Assembly (NCBI GenBank): GCA_963978895.1
Contig: OZ022238.1
Coordinates: 32,762,093 to 32,826,092 of the forward strand
Length of the DNA stretch: 64,000 bases
Direction: 5' to 3'
Origin: Erpobdella octoculata
Taxonomy: Eukaryota; Annelida; Clitellata; Hirudinida; Erpobdellidae
The position numbers and the translations under genes are program-made. The notes below the pieces were generated by a model that worked only from the letters and a program-made list of their open reading frames with translations, was not told the DNA's origin and made no database searches. Below are positions 1 through 9,800 of the stretch, one piece after another. The stretch's first letter is position 1, and each line of letters opens with the position of its first letter.

Positions 1-199
1 CCCGGTCGCTTTCCCGCTCCCGGTCGCTTTCCCGCTCCCGGTCGTTTTCCCGTCCCGGTCGCTGCCCCGTTCCCGCTCACGTTTGCTCTCCCATTCCCGC
101 TCACGCTTGCTTTTCTGTTCCCGCTCGCTGTCCGTTCCGGGTGCTTTCCCGTTTCTATAATAGACAAACTAACCCACAAACATTCATATATATATATAT

Positions 200-761
200 A
201 TAGTCTTAGCAAATCTATTTTGCATTTTATAGGCTAACAGAAGTTATGAAAGAATGTAAAAGAGAAAATGAGCGGGAACGGAAACGGGAACGGGAGAGCT
301 ACCGTGACCGGGAATGGGAGAGCAAGCATGACCGGGAACGGGAGAGCAAGCGTGAGCGGGAACGGGAAAGCGACCGGAAACGGGAAAGCGACCGGGAACG
401 GGAAAGCGACCGGGAACGGGAAAGCGACCGAGAACGGGAAAGCGACCGGGAACGGGAAAGCGACCGGGAACGGGAAAGCGACCGGGAACGCGGAAAGCGA
501 CCGGGAACGCGGAAAGCGACCGGGAACGCGGAAAGCGACTGGAATCGGGAGAGCAAGCTTGGAAGGAAACGCGAGCAAGAGAGAAAATCGATAACAGAAC
601 TTCTGAGCGGGAAAGCGACCGGGAGCTGGAAAACGACCGAGAGCGGAAATGCGACCGGGAACGCTACGAAAACGGGAAAGTGGAGAAGGGAACGGGAGCG
701 AGAGAGACAAACATTAGAAAAACCTCTAAAAACCCCGGGCAACGCCGGGTAACCCCGCTAG
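200..761 (+). mobile_element. Helitron 3' part, plus strand, with CTAG terminus
   Basis: The end shows the Helitron 3' signature: a GC hairpin (CCCGGGCAACGCCGGG, 735-750 region), about ten further bases, then CTAG at 758-761 followed by T. The interior contains an 18-bp minisatellite (CGGGAACGGGAAAGCGAC, about 360-540). The open frames here (RERESD-type repeats) are by-products of that minisatellite, not genes. No Rep/helicase is present, so it is a non-autonomous fragment. Confidence 0.75.
360..540. repeat. 18-bp GC-rich minisatellite in Helitron
   Basis: About nine tandem units of CGGGAACGGGAAAGCGAC with small variants (CGGGAACGCGGAAAGCGAC toward the end). The same array recurs at about 1571-1751, and degenerate versions occur inside other Helitrons at 18290-18440 and 1150-1260 (reverse complement). 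Confidence 0.9.
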
Positions 762-945
762 TATATATATAAAAATGAATGTTTGTATGTATGTTCTTTA
801 TGCATTGCTACACCATTCATCCGATCGTAATGAAATTTTCACACAACCTTGAGAGTCAATGAAAATCAAAACTAAAAAAAAAATTTTTGAAATCCGTCAC
901 AAAATGAGCGGAGCGGAGCGGGTGAGCGAGCGGGAACTATATATA
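762..945 (+). mobile_element. Helitron 5'-end fragment abutting a CTAG terminus
   Basis: Starts TATATATATAAAAATGAATG directly after CTAG at 761 and continues with the TTTATGCATTGCTACACC segment found at every other Helitron 5' end in this window (2000, 14870, 17985, 40780; minus strand at 19240). It runs into a (TATG)n microsatellite near 946. The copy at 1973-2139 is the equivalent in the second unit. Confidence 0.65.
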
Positions 946-1027
946 TATATGTATGTGCGTATGTATGTGTGTATGTATGTATGTGTATGTGCATGTATGT
1001 GTGTCTGTGTGTGTGTTTATGTATGTA
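946..1027. repeat. (TATG)n / (TG)n microsatellite
   Basis: Imperfect TATG and TGTG repeats between a plus-strand Helitron 5' end and a minus-strand Helitron 3' end. Confidence 0.85.
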
Positions 1028-1402
1028 CTAGCGGAGATACCCGGCGTTGCCCAGGTTTTTTGAGGTTTTTCTAATGTTTGTCTCTTTCTCTCCCGTTTCC
1101 TTTCCCACCTGCTTTCCCACTCCTGTTAGCTTTTCCGTTTTCGGTCGTTTTCCCACTGCCGGTCGCTTTCCCGCTCCCGGTCGCTTTCCCGCTCCCGGTC
1201 GCTTTCCCGCTCCCGGTCGCTTTCCCGCTCCCGGTCGCTTTCCCGCTCCCGGTCGTTTTCCCGTCCCGGTCGCTGCCCCGTTCCCGCTCACGTTTGCTCT
1301 CCCATTCCCGCTCACGCTTGCTTTTCTGTTCCCGCTCGCTGTCCGTTCCGGGTGCTTTCCCGTTTCTATAATAGACAAACTAACCCACAAACATTCATAT
1401 AT
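1028..1402 (-). mobile_element. Helitron fragment, minus strand, 3' end at 1028
   Basis: On the minus strand it ends with the hairpin CCTGGGCAACGCCGGG, a short spacer and CTAG (1028-1031), with T beyond, the Helitron 3' pattern. The body is the reverse complement of the 18-bp CGGGAGCGGGAAAGCGAC minisatellite (about 1150-1260). It meets the plus-strand Helitron sequence near a short (TA)n at about 1398-1412, so the two lie head to head. Confidence 0.7.
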
Positions 1403-2069
1403 ATATATATATAGTCTTAGCAAATCTATTTTGCATTTTATAGGCTAACAGAAGTTATGAAAGAATGTAAAAGAGAAAATGAGCGGGAACGGAAACGGGA
1501 ACGGGAGAGCTACCGTGACCGGGAATGGGAGAGCAAGCATGACCGGGAACGGGAGAGCAAGCGTGAGCGGGAACGGGAAAGCGACCGGAAACGGGAAAGC
1601 GACCGGGAACGGGAAAGCGACCGGGAACGGGAAAGCGACCGAGAACGGGAAAGCGACCGGGAACGGGAAAGCGACCGGGAACGGGAAAGCGACCGGGAAC
1701 GCGGAAAGCGACCGGGAACGCGGAAAGCGACCGGGAACGCGGAAAGCGACTGGAATCGGGAGAGCAAGCTTGGAAGGAAACGCGAGCAAGAGAGAAAATC
1801 GATAACAGAACTTCTGAGCGGGAAAGCGACCGGGAGCTGGAAAACGACCGAGAGCGGAAATGCGACCGGGAACGCTACGAAAACGGGAAAGTGGAGAAGG
1901 GAACGGGAGCGAGAGAGACAAACATTAGAAAAACCTCTAAAAACCCCGGGCAACGCCGGGTAACCCCGCTAGTATATATATAAAAATGAATGTTTGTATG
2001 TATGTTCTTTATGCATTGCTACACCATTCATCCGATCATAATGAAATTTTCACACAACCTTGAGAGTCA
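1212..2069. repeat. Tandem direct duplication, copy 2
   Basis: Second copy of the unit at 1-858. It includes the same minisatellites and Helitron 3' terminus, here ending at 1972. The high identity points to a recent unequal exchange, rolling-circle concatemer formation, or an assembly artefact; the sequence alone does not decide between these. Confidence 0.9.
1411..1972 (+). mobile_element. Helitron 3' part, plus strand (duplicate copy)
   Basis: Exact counterpart of 200-761 in the second tandem unit, ending in the same hairpin plus CTAG at 1969-1972. It is followed directly by a Helitron 5'-end-like sequence, so a 3' end and a 5' end abut as in a head-to-tail array. Confidence 0.75.
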
Positions 2070-2139
2070 AGGGGAATCAAATATAGAGAAAAAAAATTTG
2101 AAATCCGTCATAAAATGAGCGGAGCGAGTGAGCGAGCGG
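1973..2139 (+). mobile_element. Helitron 5'-end fragment (second copy)
   Basis: Same 5' end as 762-945, directly after the CTAG at 1972. It ends at the (TA)n/poly-T tract at about 2140-2202. No coding content. Confidence 0.65.
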
Positions 2140-2147
2140 GAATTATA

Positions 2148-2202
<55 letters not shown>
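2140..2202. repeat. (TA)n followed by poly(T)
   Basis: (TA)n at about 2143-2170 followed by about 32 T at 2171-2202. On the minus strand the T tract reads as a poly(A) directly after the 3' end of the minus-strand Penelope-like copy. Confidence 0.9.
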
Positions 2203-2203
<1 letters not shown>

Positions 2204-4620
2204 AATACTTCGGCGCTATATGTTCTTTTAGGCAAACTCGATTGAAAATAGTGGCGCACTTGGCTGAATCGATTTTATTTCTAATTTTTTCCAATACTCT
2301 AAATCGGTTTAAAAATAATTTATTCTCAAACACAAACTCCATAATCTTATAGGCTAATAGATCTATTTCGGCAATTTTTTGCCATCATCAGAGCCGTTTA
2401 ACTTTTTAAAAATAAAATGCAGTGACTAAATGGTAAAAGATACAACTAATTAAAAGGAATTAAAATACAATTTAAATAAAATTTAAATTCATTATATACA
2501 AATGTAACAACATAAAAAATATTTAAATTAAAATAATTATAATAATAACAGTAATAACTAAATAATTAAGATCAGTTAGTAAAGCCTTTAACAACAGAAT
2601 TACAGTCAACTTCAAGGACGTGACTGGAAGAAGAATCACATACATTATCTATAACCTTTGAAACACAAACGTCTGGTACAAAACATTCATTCAACGAAGA
2701 AATACCTGAAGAAACATTGGCACTATTAACATGCATATTTTTAACAGAAGTTGTAGATGAGTTAAAACATTTATTATTATTATTATTAGTTTTAATACTA
2801 TTTAGAGAGCCAAAAAGTTTAAGAGTTAAATCAAAAGAATACCATTGTTTATTAATTAAAGGCTTACATTTATTAATAGCTAAAGCTTCTTTTAATTTTA
2901 ACTTAATGGGTTGATTTTCTTTCATTAGTATACTGGTGTTATCAATTAAAAATTTATGTGATGGTTTGATTGAATGTTGTGTTGACATATGTTGGTATAT
3001 GGCACCACTTTGACAATGCATAGTCAATCTACGAGACAGAGTAGTTCTAGTATGACCAATGTAATTTTCCACCTGACCATGTGGAAACGGACACGAAAAT
3101 TGGTACACTAGGTTGGTTTGTGCTACAGGGCTAGAAACATTATTTACACTATTTTTAATTAAAAGATTATGAGTTTTTCCATTGTTATAATAGATGTGTA
3201 ACCTGAGTGTATTATCTTTATTTACAACCTTAATATTATCATACACAATGTTTTTCAACACTTTTTCATCTATTTTATAATTATTAGACATCTGATTAGC
3301 ATAATATAATGGAATTATACAAGAATTTGATGAGTTATTGGTATTAGGTTTTGAAACATGTTTTTTATCAGTAATACGTGACATAAATTTATTTATAGTT
3401 GAATCAACAAAAGAATTAGAATAATTATTATTTATCAAAAGTTGTTTCACTTGTAGAATTTCATGGTGAAAATCAGACCATGTTTCGGAAAATTTATAGG
3501 CCCTATTAATATAATTATTGATAACATTTAGCTTATATCTTTCAGGACAGTCGCTATTATAATTAAGACAATTGCCTGTGTTTGTGGGTTTAGTATAGAC
3601 CTGGCAAGATAGTTTTGATACATTTCGTGTAACTAAAGTATCCAAAAAAGGAATTTGATGTTTATTATTAGCAAGTTCATATGTAAATTGTAGTTTAGAA
3701 TTTTTTACAAATGCATCTCTCAGTTTAAATAGTTCTTCTAAGTTATCAACTGAAACAAATATATCATCAACATAACGGCAATACAGAAAAGGTTTGGTGT
3801 GATTTTCAAATACACGTGCTTCAAGATCACCCATATAAAAATTAGCGAAAGTCGGGCCCAACGGGGACCCCATAGCTACACCGTCAATTTGTACATATAA
3901 GTCTCCATTAGGTGATAAAAAAGGAGATTGCGTTGTACATATATAAAGTAATTCTTTCAAGACTTCAGGGCTGATTTGAGGAGGTTGAATACTAGGATGT
4001 GAATAAACACACTTACAAATTATATTTATAGTGTCTATAACAGGTACGTTGGTAAACAAACTTTCAACATCTAAAGACGCAATTATATTAGAACTTCCAT
4101 TACTATGAATAAGATCAACAAAATCATAAGAAGATTTAAGACTATATTGAGAAGGACAATAAGGAGAAATAATTTTATTAATTTCTTTAGCAACATTATA
4201 AGTAACAGCAGGACATTGTGAAATAATAGGTCTTAATGAGTTATCTTTCTTATGTATTTTAACATTGCCGTAAATATAACCAGGCTTATAGTCACCTATT
4301 ATTTTAGAAAAAATTGTTATCTTCTTTTTAATAAGAGTCGCAATGATCTTATTTAGTTTAGATCTGATCTTAACAGTAGGATCAGCTTTCACTTTTTGAA
4401 ATTTAGAGCTGTCAGAGAGAATTGTATTGAGTTTGGAGAAATAATTGTCACGATTTAAAATGACGTACGTAGGTGATTTGTCAGCTTTACGAATAATTAT
4501 CTGAGTATTTTTACGTAGTTGAGAGGCAGCATTCAATAACTTCTTAGGTAAGGTAGACTTAAAATTTGAGCATCGATGTTTATAACCTTCAGCTAGTAAT
4601 AGACTTTCGCTAATTTTTAT
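2203..4620 (-). mobile_element. Penelope-like retroelement, minus-strand copy, 5'-truncated
   Basis: Contains the RT/GIY-YIG ORF, a 3' untranslated region with a hammerhead-like motif (2352-2395), and a 3' end next to poly(A)/(TA)n. The 5' side stops at 4620, where an inverted copy starts, and the N-terminal part of the protein is missing. Positions 2226-3834 are the reverse complement of 4621-6229; coordinate pairs sum to 8455, and I saw no difference in the stretches compared. Confidence 0.9.
2352..2395 (-). ncRNA. Hammerhead-ribozyme-like motif (minus-strand PLE copy)
   Basis: Reverse complement of the motif at 6060-6103 and identical to it. Core CTGATGA, a closed stem II (GGCAA/TTGCC), GAA, a short stem III (ATAG-AT-CTAT), then the cleavage-site base and a stem I of GGCT/AGCC. 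It sits in the 3' region of the Penelope-like copy, where such motifs are known in this class of element. Confidence 0.7.
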
Positions 4621-4656
4621 ATGGGTGATCTTGAAGCACGTGTATTTGAAAATCAC
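2572..4656 (-). CDS. Penelope-like RT plus GIY-YIG endonuclease (5'-truncated)
   Basis: Encodes the single polyprotein of a Penelope-like element: a telomerase-related reverse transcriptase and a C-terminal GIY-YIG endonuclease. Visible motifs, counted from the first Met: RKADKSPTYVILNRDNY (about 57), KIHKKDNSLRPIIS (about 134), SLDVESLFTNVP (about 193), GVAMGSPLGPTFANFY (about 259) and the catalytic YVDD (295-298). The endonuclease shows VYQFSCP then YIGHTRTTLSRRL (about 517-545). The frame is open throughout. The first 12 codons (4621-4656) are antisense sequence of the neighbouring inverted copy, so the Met at 4656 is an accident of the junction and the natural N-terminus is lost. Members with GIY-YIG are expected to insert by target-primed reverse transcription. 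Probably inactive as it stands because of the truncation. Confidence 0.9.
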   Translation of the reverse strand: MIFKYTCFKITHIKISESLLLAEGYKHRCSNFKSTLPKKLLNAASQLRKNTQIIIRKADKSPTYVILNRDNYFSKLNTILSDSSKFQKVKADPTVKIRSKLNKIIATLIKKKITIFSKIIGDYKPGYIYGNVKIHKKDNSLRPIISQCPAVTYNVAKEINKIISPYCPSQYSLKSSYDFVDLIHSNGSSNIIASLDVESLFTNVPVIDTINIICKCVYSHPSIQPPQISPEVLKELLYICTTQSPFLSPNGDLYVQIDGVAMGSPLGPTFANFYMGDLEARVFENHTKPFLYCRYVDDIFVSVDNLEELFKLRDAFVKNSKLQFTYELANNKHQIPFLDTLVTRNVSKLSCQVYTKPTNTGNCLNYNSDCPERYKLNVINNYINRAYKFSETWSDFHHEILQVKQLLINNNYSNSFVDSTINKFMSRITDKKHVSKPNTNNSSNSCIIPLYYANQMSNNYKIDEKVLKNIVYDNIKVVNKDNTLRLHIYYNNGKTHNLLIKNSVNNVSSPVAQTNLVYQFSCPFPHGQVENYIGHTRTTLSRRLTMHCQSGAIYQHMSTQHSIKPSHKFLIDNTSILMKENQPIKLKLKEALAINKCKPLINKQWYSFDLTLKLFGSLNSIKTNNNNNKCFNSSTTSVKNMHVNSANVSSGISSLNECFVPDVCVSKVIDNVCDSSSSHVLEVDCNSVVKGFTN

Positions 4657-5883
4657 ACCAAACCTTTTCTGTATTGCCGTTATGTTGATGATATATTTGT
4701 TTCAGTTGATAACTTAGAAGAACTATTTAAACTGAGAGATGCATTTGTAAAAAATTCTAAACTACAATTTACATATGAACTTGCTAATAATAAACATCAA
4801 ATTCCTTTTTTGGATACTTTAGTTACACGAAATGTATCAAAACTATCTTGCCAGGTCTATACTAAACCCACAAACACAGGCAATTGTCTTAATTATAATA
4901 GCGACTGTCCTGAAAGATATAAGCTAAATGTTATCAATAATTATATTAATAGGGCCTATAAATTTTCCGAAACATGGTCTGATTTTCACCATGAAATTCT
5001 ACAAGTGAAACAACTTTTGATAAATAATAATTATTCTAATTCTTTTGTTGATTCAACTATAAATAAATTTATGTCACGTATTACTGATAAAAAACATGTT
5101 TCAAAACCTAATACCAATAACTCATCAAATTCTTGTATAATTCCATTATATTATGCTAATCAGATGTCTAATAATTATAAAATAGATGAAAAAGTGTTGA
5201 AAAACATTGTGTATGATAATATTAAGGTTGTAAATAAAGATAATACACTCAGGTTACACATCTATTATAACAATGGAAAAACTCATAATCTTTTAATTAA
5301 AAATAGTGTAAATAATGTTTCTAGCCCTGTAGCACAAACCAACCTAGTGTACCAATTTTCGTGTCCGTTTCCACATGGTCAGGTGGAAAATTACATTGGT
5401 CATACTAGAACTACTCTGTCTCGTAGATTGACTATGCATTGTCAAAGTGGTGCCATATACCAACATATGTCAACACAACATTCAATCAAACCATCACATA
5501 AATTTTTAATTGATAACACCAGTATACTAATGAAAGAAAATCAACCCATTAAGTTAAAATTAAAAGAAGCTTTAGCTATTAATAAATGTAAGCCTTTAAT
5601 TAATAAACAATGGTATTCTTTTGATTTAACTCTTAAACTTTTTGGCTCTCTAAATAGTATTAAAACTAATAATAATAATAATAAATGTTTTAACTCATCT
5701 ACAACTTCTGTTAAAAATATGCATGTTAATAGTGCCAATGTTTCTTCAGGTATTTCTTCGTTGAATGAATGTTTTGTACCAGACGTTTGTGTTTCAAAGG
5801 TTATAGATAATGTATGTGATTCTTCTTCCAGTCACGTCCTTGAAGTTGACTGTAATTCTGTTGTTAAAGGCTTTACTAACTGA
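4621..5883 (+). CDS. Penelope-like RT C-terminal part plus GIY-YIG (truncated)
   Basis: Identical in sequence to the last 420 residues of the minus-strand protein. It starts at MGDLEARVF, just upstream of the YVDD catalytic motif (residues 21-24), and keeps the thumb region and the GIY-YIG module (VYQFSCP near 243, YIGHTRTTLSRRL near 258). It lacks RT motifs 1-5, so it cannot encode a working polymerase, although the endonuclease part is whole. The Met at 4621 is internal to the family protein and coincides with the truncation point, so translation from it is doubtful. Confidence 0.85.
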   Translation: MGDLEARVFENHTKPFLYCRYVDDIFVSVDNLEELFKLRDAFVKNSKLQFTYELANNKHQIPFLDTLVTRNVSKLSCQVYTKPTNTGNCLNYNSDCPERYKLNVINNYINRAYKFSETWSDFHHEILQVKQLLINNNYSNSFVDSTINKFMSRITDKKHVSKPNTNNSSNSCIIPLYYANQMSNNYKIDEKVLKNIVYDNIKVVNKDNTLRLHIYYNNGKTHNLLIKNSVNNVSSPVAQTNLVYQFSCPFPHGQVENYIGHTRTTLSRRLTMHCQSGAIYQHMSTQHSIKPSHKFLIDNTSILMKENQPIKLKLKEALAINKCKPLINKQWYSFDLTLKLFGSLNSIKTNNNNNKCFNSSTTSVKNMHVNSANVSSGISSLNECFVPDVCVSKVIDNVCDSSSSHVLEVDCNSVVKGFTN

Positions 5884-6059
5884 TCTTAATTATTTAGTTA
5901 TTACTGTTATTATTATAATTATTTTAATTTAAATATTTTTTATGTTGTTACATTTGTATATAATGAATTTAAATTTTATTTAAATTGTATTTTAATTCCT
6001 TTTAATTAGTTGTATCTTTTACCATTTAGTCACTGCATTTTATTTTTAAAAAGTTAAAC

Positions 6060-6103
6060 GGCTCTGATGATGGCAAAAAATTGCCGAAATAGATCTATTA
6101 GCC
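6060..6103 (+). ncRNA. Hammerhead-ribozyme-like motif (plus-strand PLE copy)
   Basis: Stem I GGCT (6060-6063) pairs with AGCC (6100-6103). The core CTGATGA is at 6064-6070. Stem II is GGCAA (6072-6076)/TTGCC (6081-6085) with an AAAA loop. GAA is at 6086-6088. Stem III is ATAG (6089-6092)/CTAT (6095-6098), and the base at the cleavage position is T6099. One extra T (6071) lies between the core and stem II; the same extra base occurs in the other copies of this window. Type I topology, stem III very short. Confidence 0.7.
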
Positions 6104-6225
6104 TATAAGATTATGGAGTTTGTGTTTGAGAATAAATTATTTTTAAACCGATTTAGAGTATTGGAAAAAATTAGAAATAAAATCGATTCAGCCAAGTGCG
6201 CCACTATTTTCAATCGAGTTTGCCT

Positions 6226-6229
<4 letters not shown>

Positions 6230-6293
<64 letters not shown>
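6230..6293. repeat. (TA)n microsatellite at PLE 3' end
   Basis: About 64 bp of uninterrupted TA immediately after the Penelope-like 3' terminus and immediately before a Helitron 5' end. Confidence 0.95.
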
Positions 6294-6296
<3 letters not shown>

Positions 6297-6309
6297 GAGA
6301 ATATGTATG

Positions 6310-6775
6310 TGTCAAGATAGACATGTGTGATTGTCGTGTGATTGTTGTGTGTTGTGTGTGCGCTCGCCATTTGTAGCTTTGAATATGAGTATGAATGTTC
6401 ACCTGTAGTATGAATGTTCACCTGAGTTGTAGGAGTTGTGGGATATTAGTAGCTAGCGGGCGATTTAGAGAGTTGGTTGTCGCGAGTTAGGTGTGAATTA
6501 GTGAATTGTCGAATTGTAGTGAATTGTGTTGAATTGTCGAATTGTAGTGAATTGTGTTGAATTGTCGAATTGTAGTGAACTGTGTTGAATTGTCGAATTG
6601 AAGTGAAATCTCGTATTGAAGCGAACTTTCGAATTGAAGTGAAATCTCGTATTGAAGCGAACTTTCGGATTGAAGTTACATTTTCCGTTTAGTTTATTTT
6701 TTATTTAATAATAAAGAAGTTAATATTTAAGTTGAAGTTGGAGTTTTATCGTTAAGCGGCTTGCCCAAGTTGACA
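6310..6775 (+). repeat. 5' LTR of element G1
   Basis: 466 bp, TGTCAA...TTGACA. Contains several copies of a TGAATTGTCGAATTGTAG-type repeat (about 6500-6600) and AATAAA near 6711. It is longer than the 3' LTR (419 bp), chiefly through copy number of that internal repeat and an extra CGTGTGATTGT-type block near 6335. Confidence 0.92.
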
Positions 6776-6800
6776 ATTTTGGCGACCCCGACGAGACTTG
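6776..6800 (+). promoter_or_regulatory. Primer binding site of element G1
   Basis: TGGCGACCCCGACGAGAC begins five bases after the 5' LTR and starts with the TGG expected to pair with a tRNA 3' CCA. The complement resembles the 3' end of an arginine tRNA, but that assignment is a guess. Confidence 0.7.
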
Positions 6801-6888
6801 AAAAATAATTTGTCGACGTGGGCAAATAAAGAAGCTGTAACGTTAGTTTTGAAGTTGTTTTGCGGAGTTTTCTGTTAGAAGTTTTGTC

Positions 6889-9800
6889 ATGACCAGTATT
6901 CAAAAACTGAAAGAACTTGGAGAAAGTCTGGGGTATAAAGATACCGAACTGCAGTTGTTTGTTAAAGAGCAACAGGCAGAAGAGAGGACACAAAGAAATT
7001 TAGACAGAGAGGCACAGCTGCAGGCGGATAGAACCAGAATCGAACTAGAAAGAGAAAGAATGGCAAATGAGCAAAAAGACAAAGATCGTGAAATAACCAG
7101 GCTTGAGTTGGAAATCAAGAAAAACAGCCTCAACCATACAAGTTCCGTCGGTCTAACTCATGTGGCATCAGGACCCAAGTTACCATGTTTTGAGGATGAG
7201 AAAGATGACATGGACGCGTATTTGTCTCGGTTTGAAAGAGTGGCTGAAATTCAATCCTGGAGAAAATCAGAATGGGCTATATTCTTGTCATCCCTGCTGA
7301 AAGGAAAGGCTTTGGAAGTTTATTCCAGGTTGCCGTCCGACCAGGCTGGAAATTACGACGTTTTAAAAAAAGCTCTGTTACGACGCTATGAATTAACAGA
7401 AGACGGATTCATAAAAAAATTTAGAACTGCGAGACCCGAAAAGAACGAGGCTCCCGACTCTTTTTTAGTTCGTTTGCAGAGCTACTTGCAGCGGTGGGTT
7501 GAGCTGTCAGAAGCCGAAGAAAGCTACGAGGGTTTGTCAATGCTTCTGGTGATGGAGCAATATGTGAATGGCTGCTCCAAAGAAATGGCCTTGTTTCTGA
7601 AAGAACGAGCTCCACGAAATCTTCAGGAACTAAGTGATTTCGCAAGGCAGTATTTGGATGCGCACGGAGAAGAAAGTCTTTCTGGAGTCAGCGAACAAAG
7701 TTACAAGAAATCAAAAAACTGTTTCAATTGTGGGCGCGTCGGACATTTTGCGGCAGAGTGCAGAGGCAGTGGCGGTTCTTCGAAGTCGACGACAATTTCA
7801 AATAGAGTCCACGACAAGACAAGTAGAAGCGGATGTTGGAACTGCGGCAAATTTGGTCACGTGTCAAGAAACTGCTTCCAGATAACAAAAACTGCTGCAT
7901 TGGTTACTGGTGGTAGGATGGGAAAAAACGGTTCCATGGTGGGTACAAAACGACAATTTCGTAACGACGCCAGTTCAACACCTGCTATTCAAGGATGCAA
8001 TGGAAAACACGGAGCCGAATGTAAGATGTCATGCGGATGTCAATTTCCCGTTATTGTGGACGCATTTTGCTCGTCAACAAATTGTCAAGTCGAAATGCCT
8101 GTCGTGCAAGGATATTTCAATAAAAGAAAAGTATCCGTCCTGAGAGACACAGGCTGTTCCACTGTGGTTGTTCGCCGTTCGCTTGTCCAGAGCCATCAAA
8201 TGATTGGCTCGGATCAACGCTGCGTACTGATTGACGGTACTGTTCGAATTTTTCCGGTAGCTGAAATCGACATCGAGACTCCATTCTACACGGGATCGGT
8301 AAAAGCCCTATGCATGAAAAGACCTTTGTATGATCTTGTCATAGGAAATGTTGTCGGCGCAAAAAGTGCAAAAAGTGTCAGTGACTTAGGTGACTTCAGA
8401 GAAACTGAAGAAGCAGCAGCAATAACTAGAAGTCAACAGCAAAGGTCTACAATCAGGCCGTTAACCGTGGTAAAGTCTACAATCAACGACATTAGTGTTG
8501 AAAGCTTGAAGAAAATGCAGCAAGATGACGAAAGCTTGCAAAGATTCTTAAAGAAACAGCCACATGCAACTGATGAAAACAAGTTGATGTTTGTCAAGGA
8601 AAGAGATATATGGTACAGAAATACGGTGATTAAGAATCGTGATGTCAAGCAACTCCTGGTACCACAAGAGCTGAGAAAAGATGTTTTGAAAATAGCCCAT
8701 GAAGGTATCATGAGTGGACATCAGGCAGTCAAACGGACGGTTGAAAGAATTCTCTCCGCATTTTGGTGGCCAGGAATTCATGCGGACGCAACAAGGTATT
8801 GTCGTTCCTGTGATATATGCCAACGTACAACACCAAAAGGAAGAATAAGTAAAGTTCCGTTAGGAGAGGTTCCAATTATTCAGACTCCTTTCCAAAGAAT
8901 CGCAGTTGATCTTGTGGGACCAATGTCTCCGGTAACGGACAGAGGTTATCGTTACGTTTTAACGGTAATTGATTATGCCACCAGGTATCCAGAGGCAGAG
9001 GTGTTGAAAAACGTTGAAACTGAAACAGTTGCTGAAGCTTTAGTTACAATTTTTTCTCGAGTTGGTGTGCCATCAGAAGTTCTCAGTGACCAAGGAGGAC
9101 AATTTCTGGGAAATGTGATGAAAGAAGTGAGTCGGTTGCTATCGATTCGACAACTAGTAACAACTCCCTATCATCCTCAGTGCAACGGTTTGGTTGAAAG
9201 GTTTAATGGTACTCTGAAATCGATGTTGAAAAAAGTAGCAGCTGAAAGACCGAGAGATTGGGACCGCTACATCCCAGCTTTGTTATTTGCTTACCGAGAA
9301 GTTCCCCAAGAAAGTCTTGGGTTTTCACCGTTTGAAATGCTGTACGGAAGGACAGTGCGAGGACCAATGCAAATTTTAAAAGAATTGTGGACCAAGGAGT
9401 TTGTATCAGATGAAATAAAATCTACGTATCAATATGTTCTAGATTTAAAAGAAAGGCTACAGGAAACGTGTAAACTGGCACACCAGAGTTTGAAAGAATC
9501 TCGAATTATTCAGAAAAAGTACTTTGACGCTAAAGCACAAAATCGAGTTTTTGCACCAGGAGAAAAGGTTCTTCTACTGTTGCCAACAGAGAACAGTAAA
9601 CTTCTGATGCATTGGCAGGGTCCTTATGAAGTACTAGAGAGATGCGGATCCTGCGATTATCGAGTTCAGCTACCAACACGTTCCAGATTGTTTCATGCTA
9701 ACATGCTTAAAAAATACTGGGACAGAAAAATTGAGAACTCGGGGAACGAAAAAACATCTCAAGTCTCCACGCTTCTTTCTTCGGGTGGAACTACTGAAAT

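Larger units (their letters stand above)
1..858. repeat. Tandem direct duplication, copy 1 (period 1211 bp)
   Basis: Positions 1-858 recur at 1212-2069 almost without change; I noticed one difference, a G/A in the shared stretch near 837/2038. The duplicated unit carries a CCGGTCGCTTTCCCGCTC-type minisatellite, a short (TA)n, and a plus-strand Helitron 3' part ending in CTAG at 761. The copies stop matching around 859/2070, where the second reads AGGGGAATC instead of ATGAAAATC. Window start cuts copy 1, so the full array may be longer. Confidence 0.9.
4621..6229 (+). mobile_element. Penelope-like retroelement, plus-strand copy, 5'-truncated
   Basis: Inverted partner of 2226-3834, about 1.6 kb. 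It begins abruptly inside the reverse transcriptase, carries the ORF end and 3' untranslated region, and its last bases (GCCTAAAA) run straight into (TA)n at 6230. Lack of divergence between the arms suggests a single recent event or gene conversion. Confidence 0.9.

Noticed and set aside
246..752. Long RERESD- and RFPV-type open frames at 234-752 and 1445-1963 as protein genes
   Set aside because: They are translations of the 18-bp minisatellite in several frames at once, inside a Helitron, with no other coding signal.
4621..4656. Met at 4656 as the natural start of the Penelope protein
   Set aside because: Those codons are antisense to the neighbouring inverted copy; the real N-terminus is missing.
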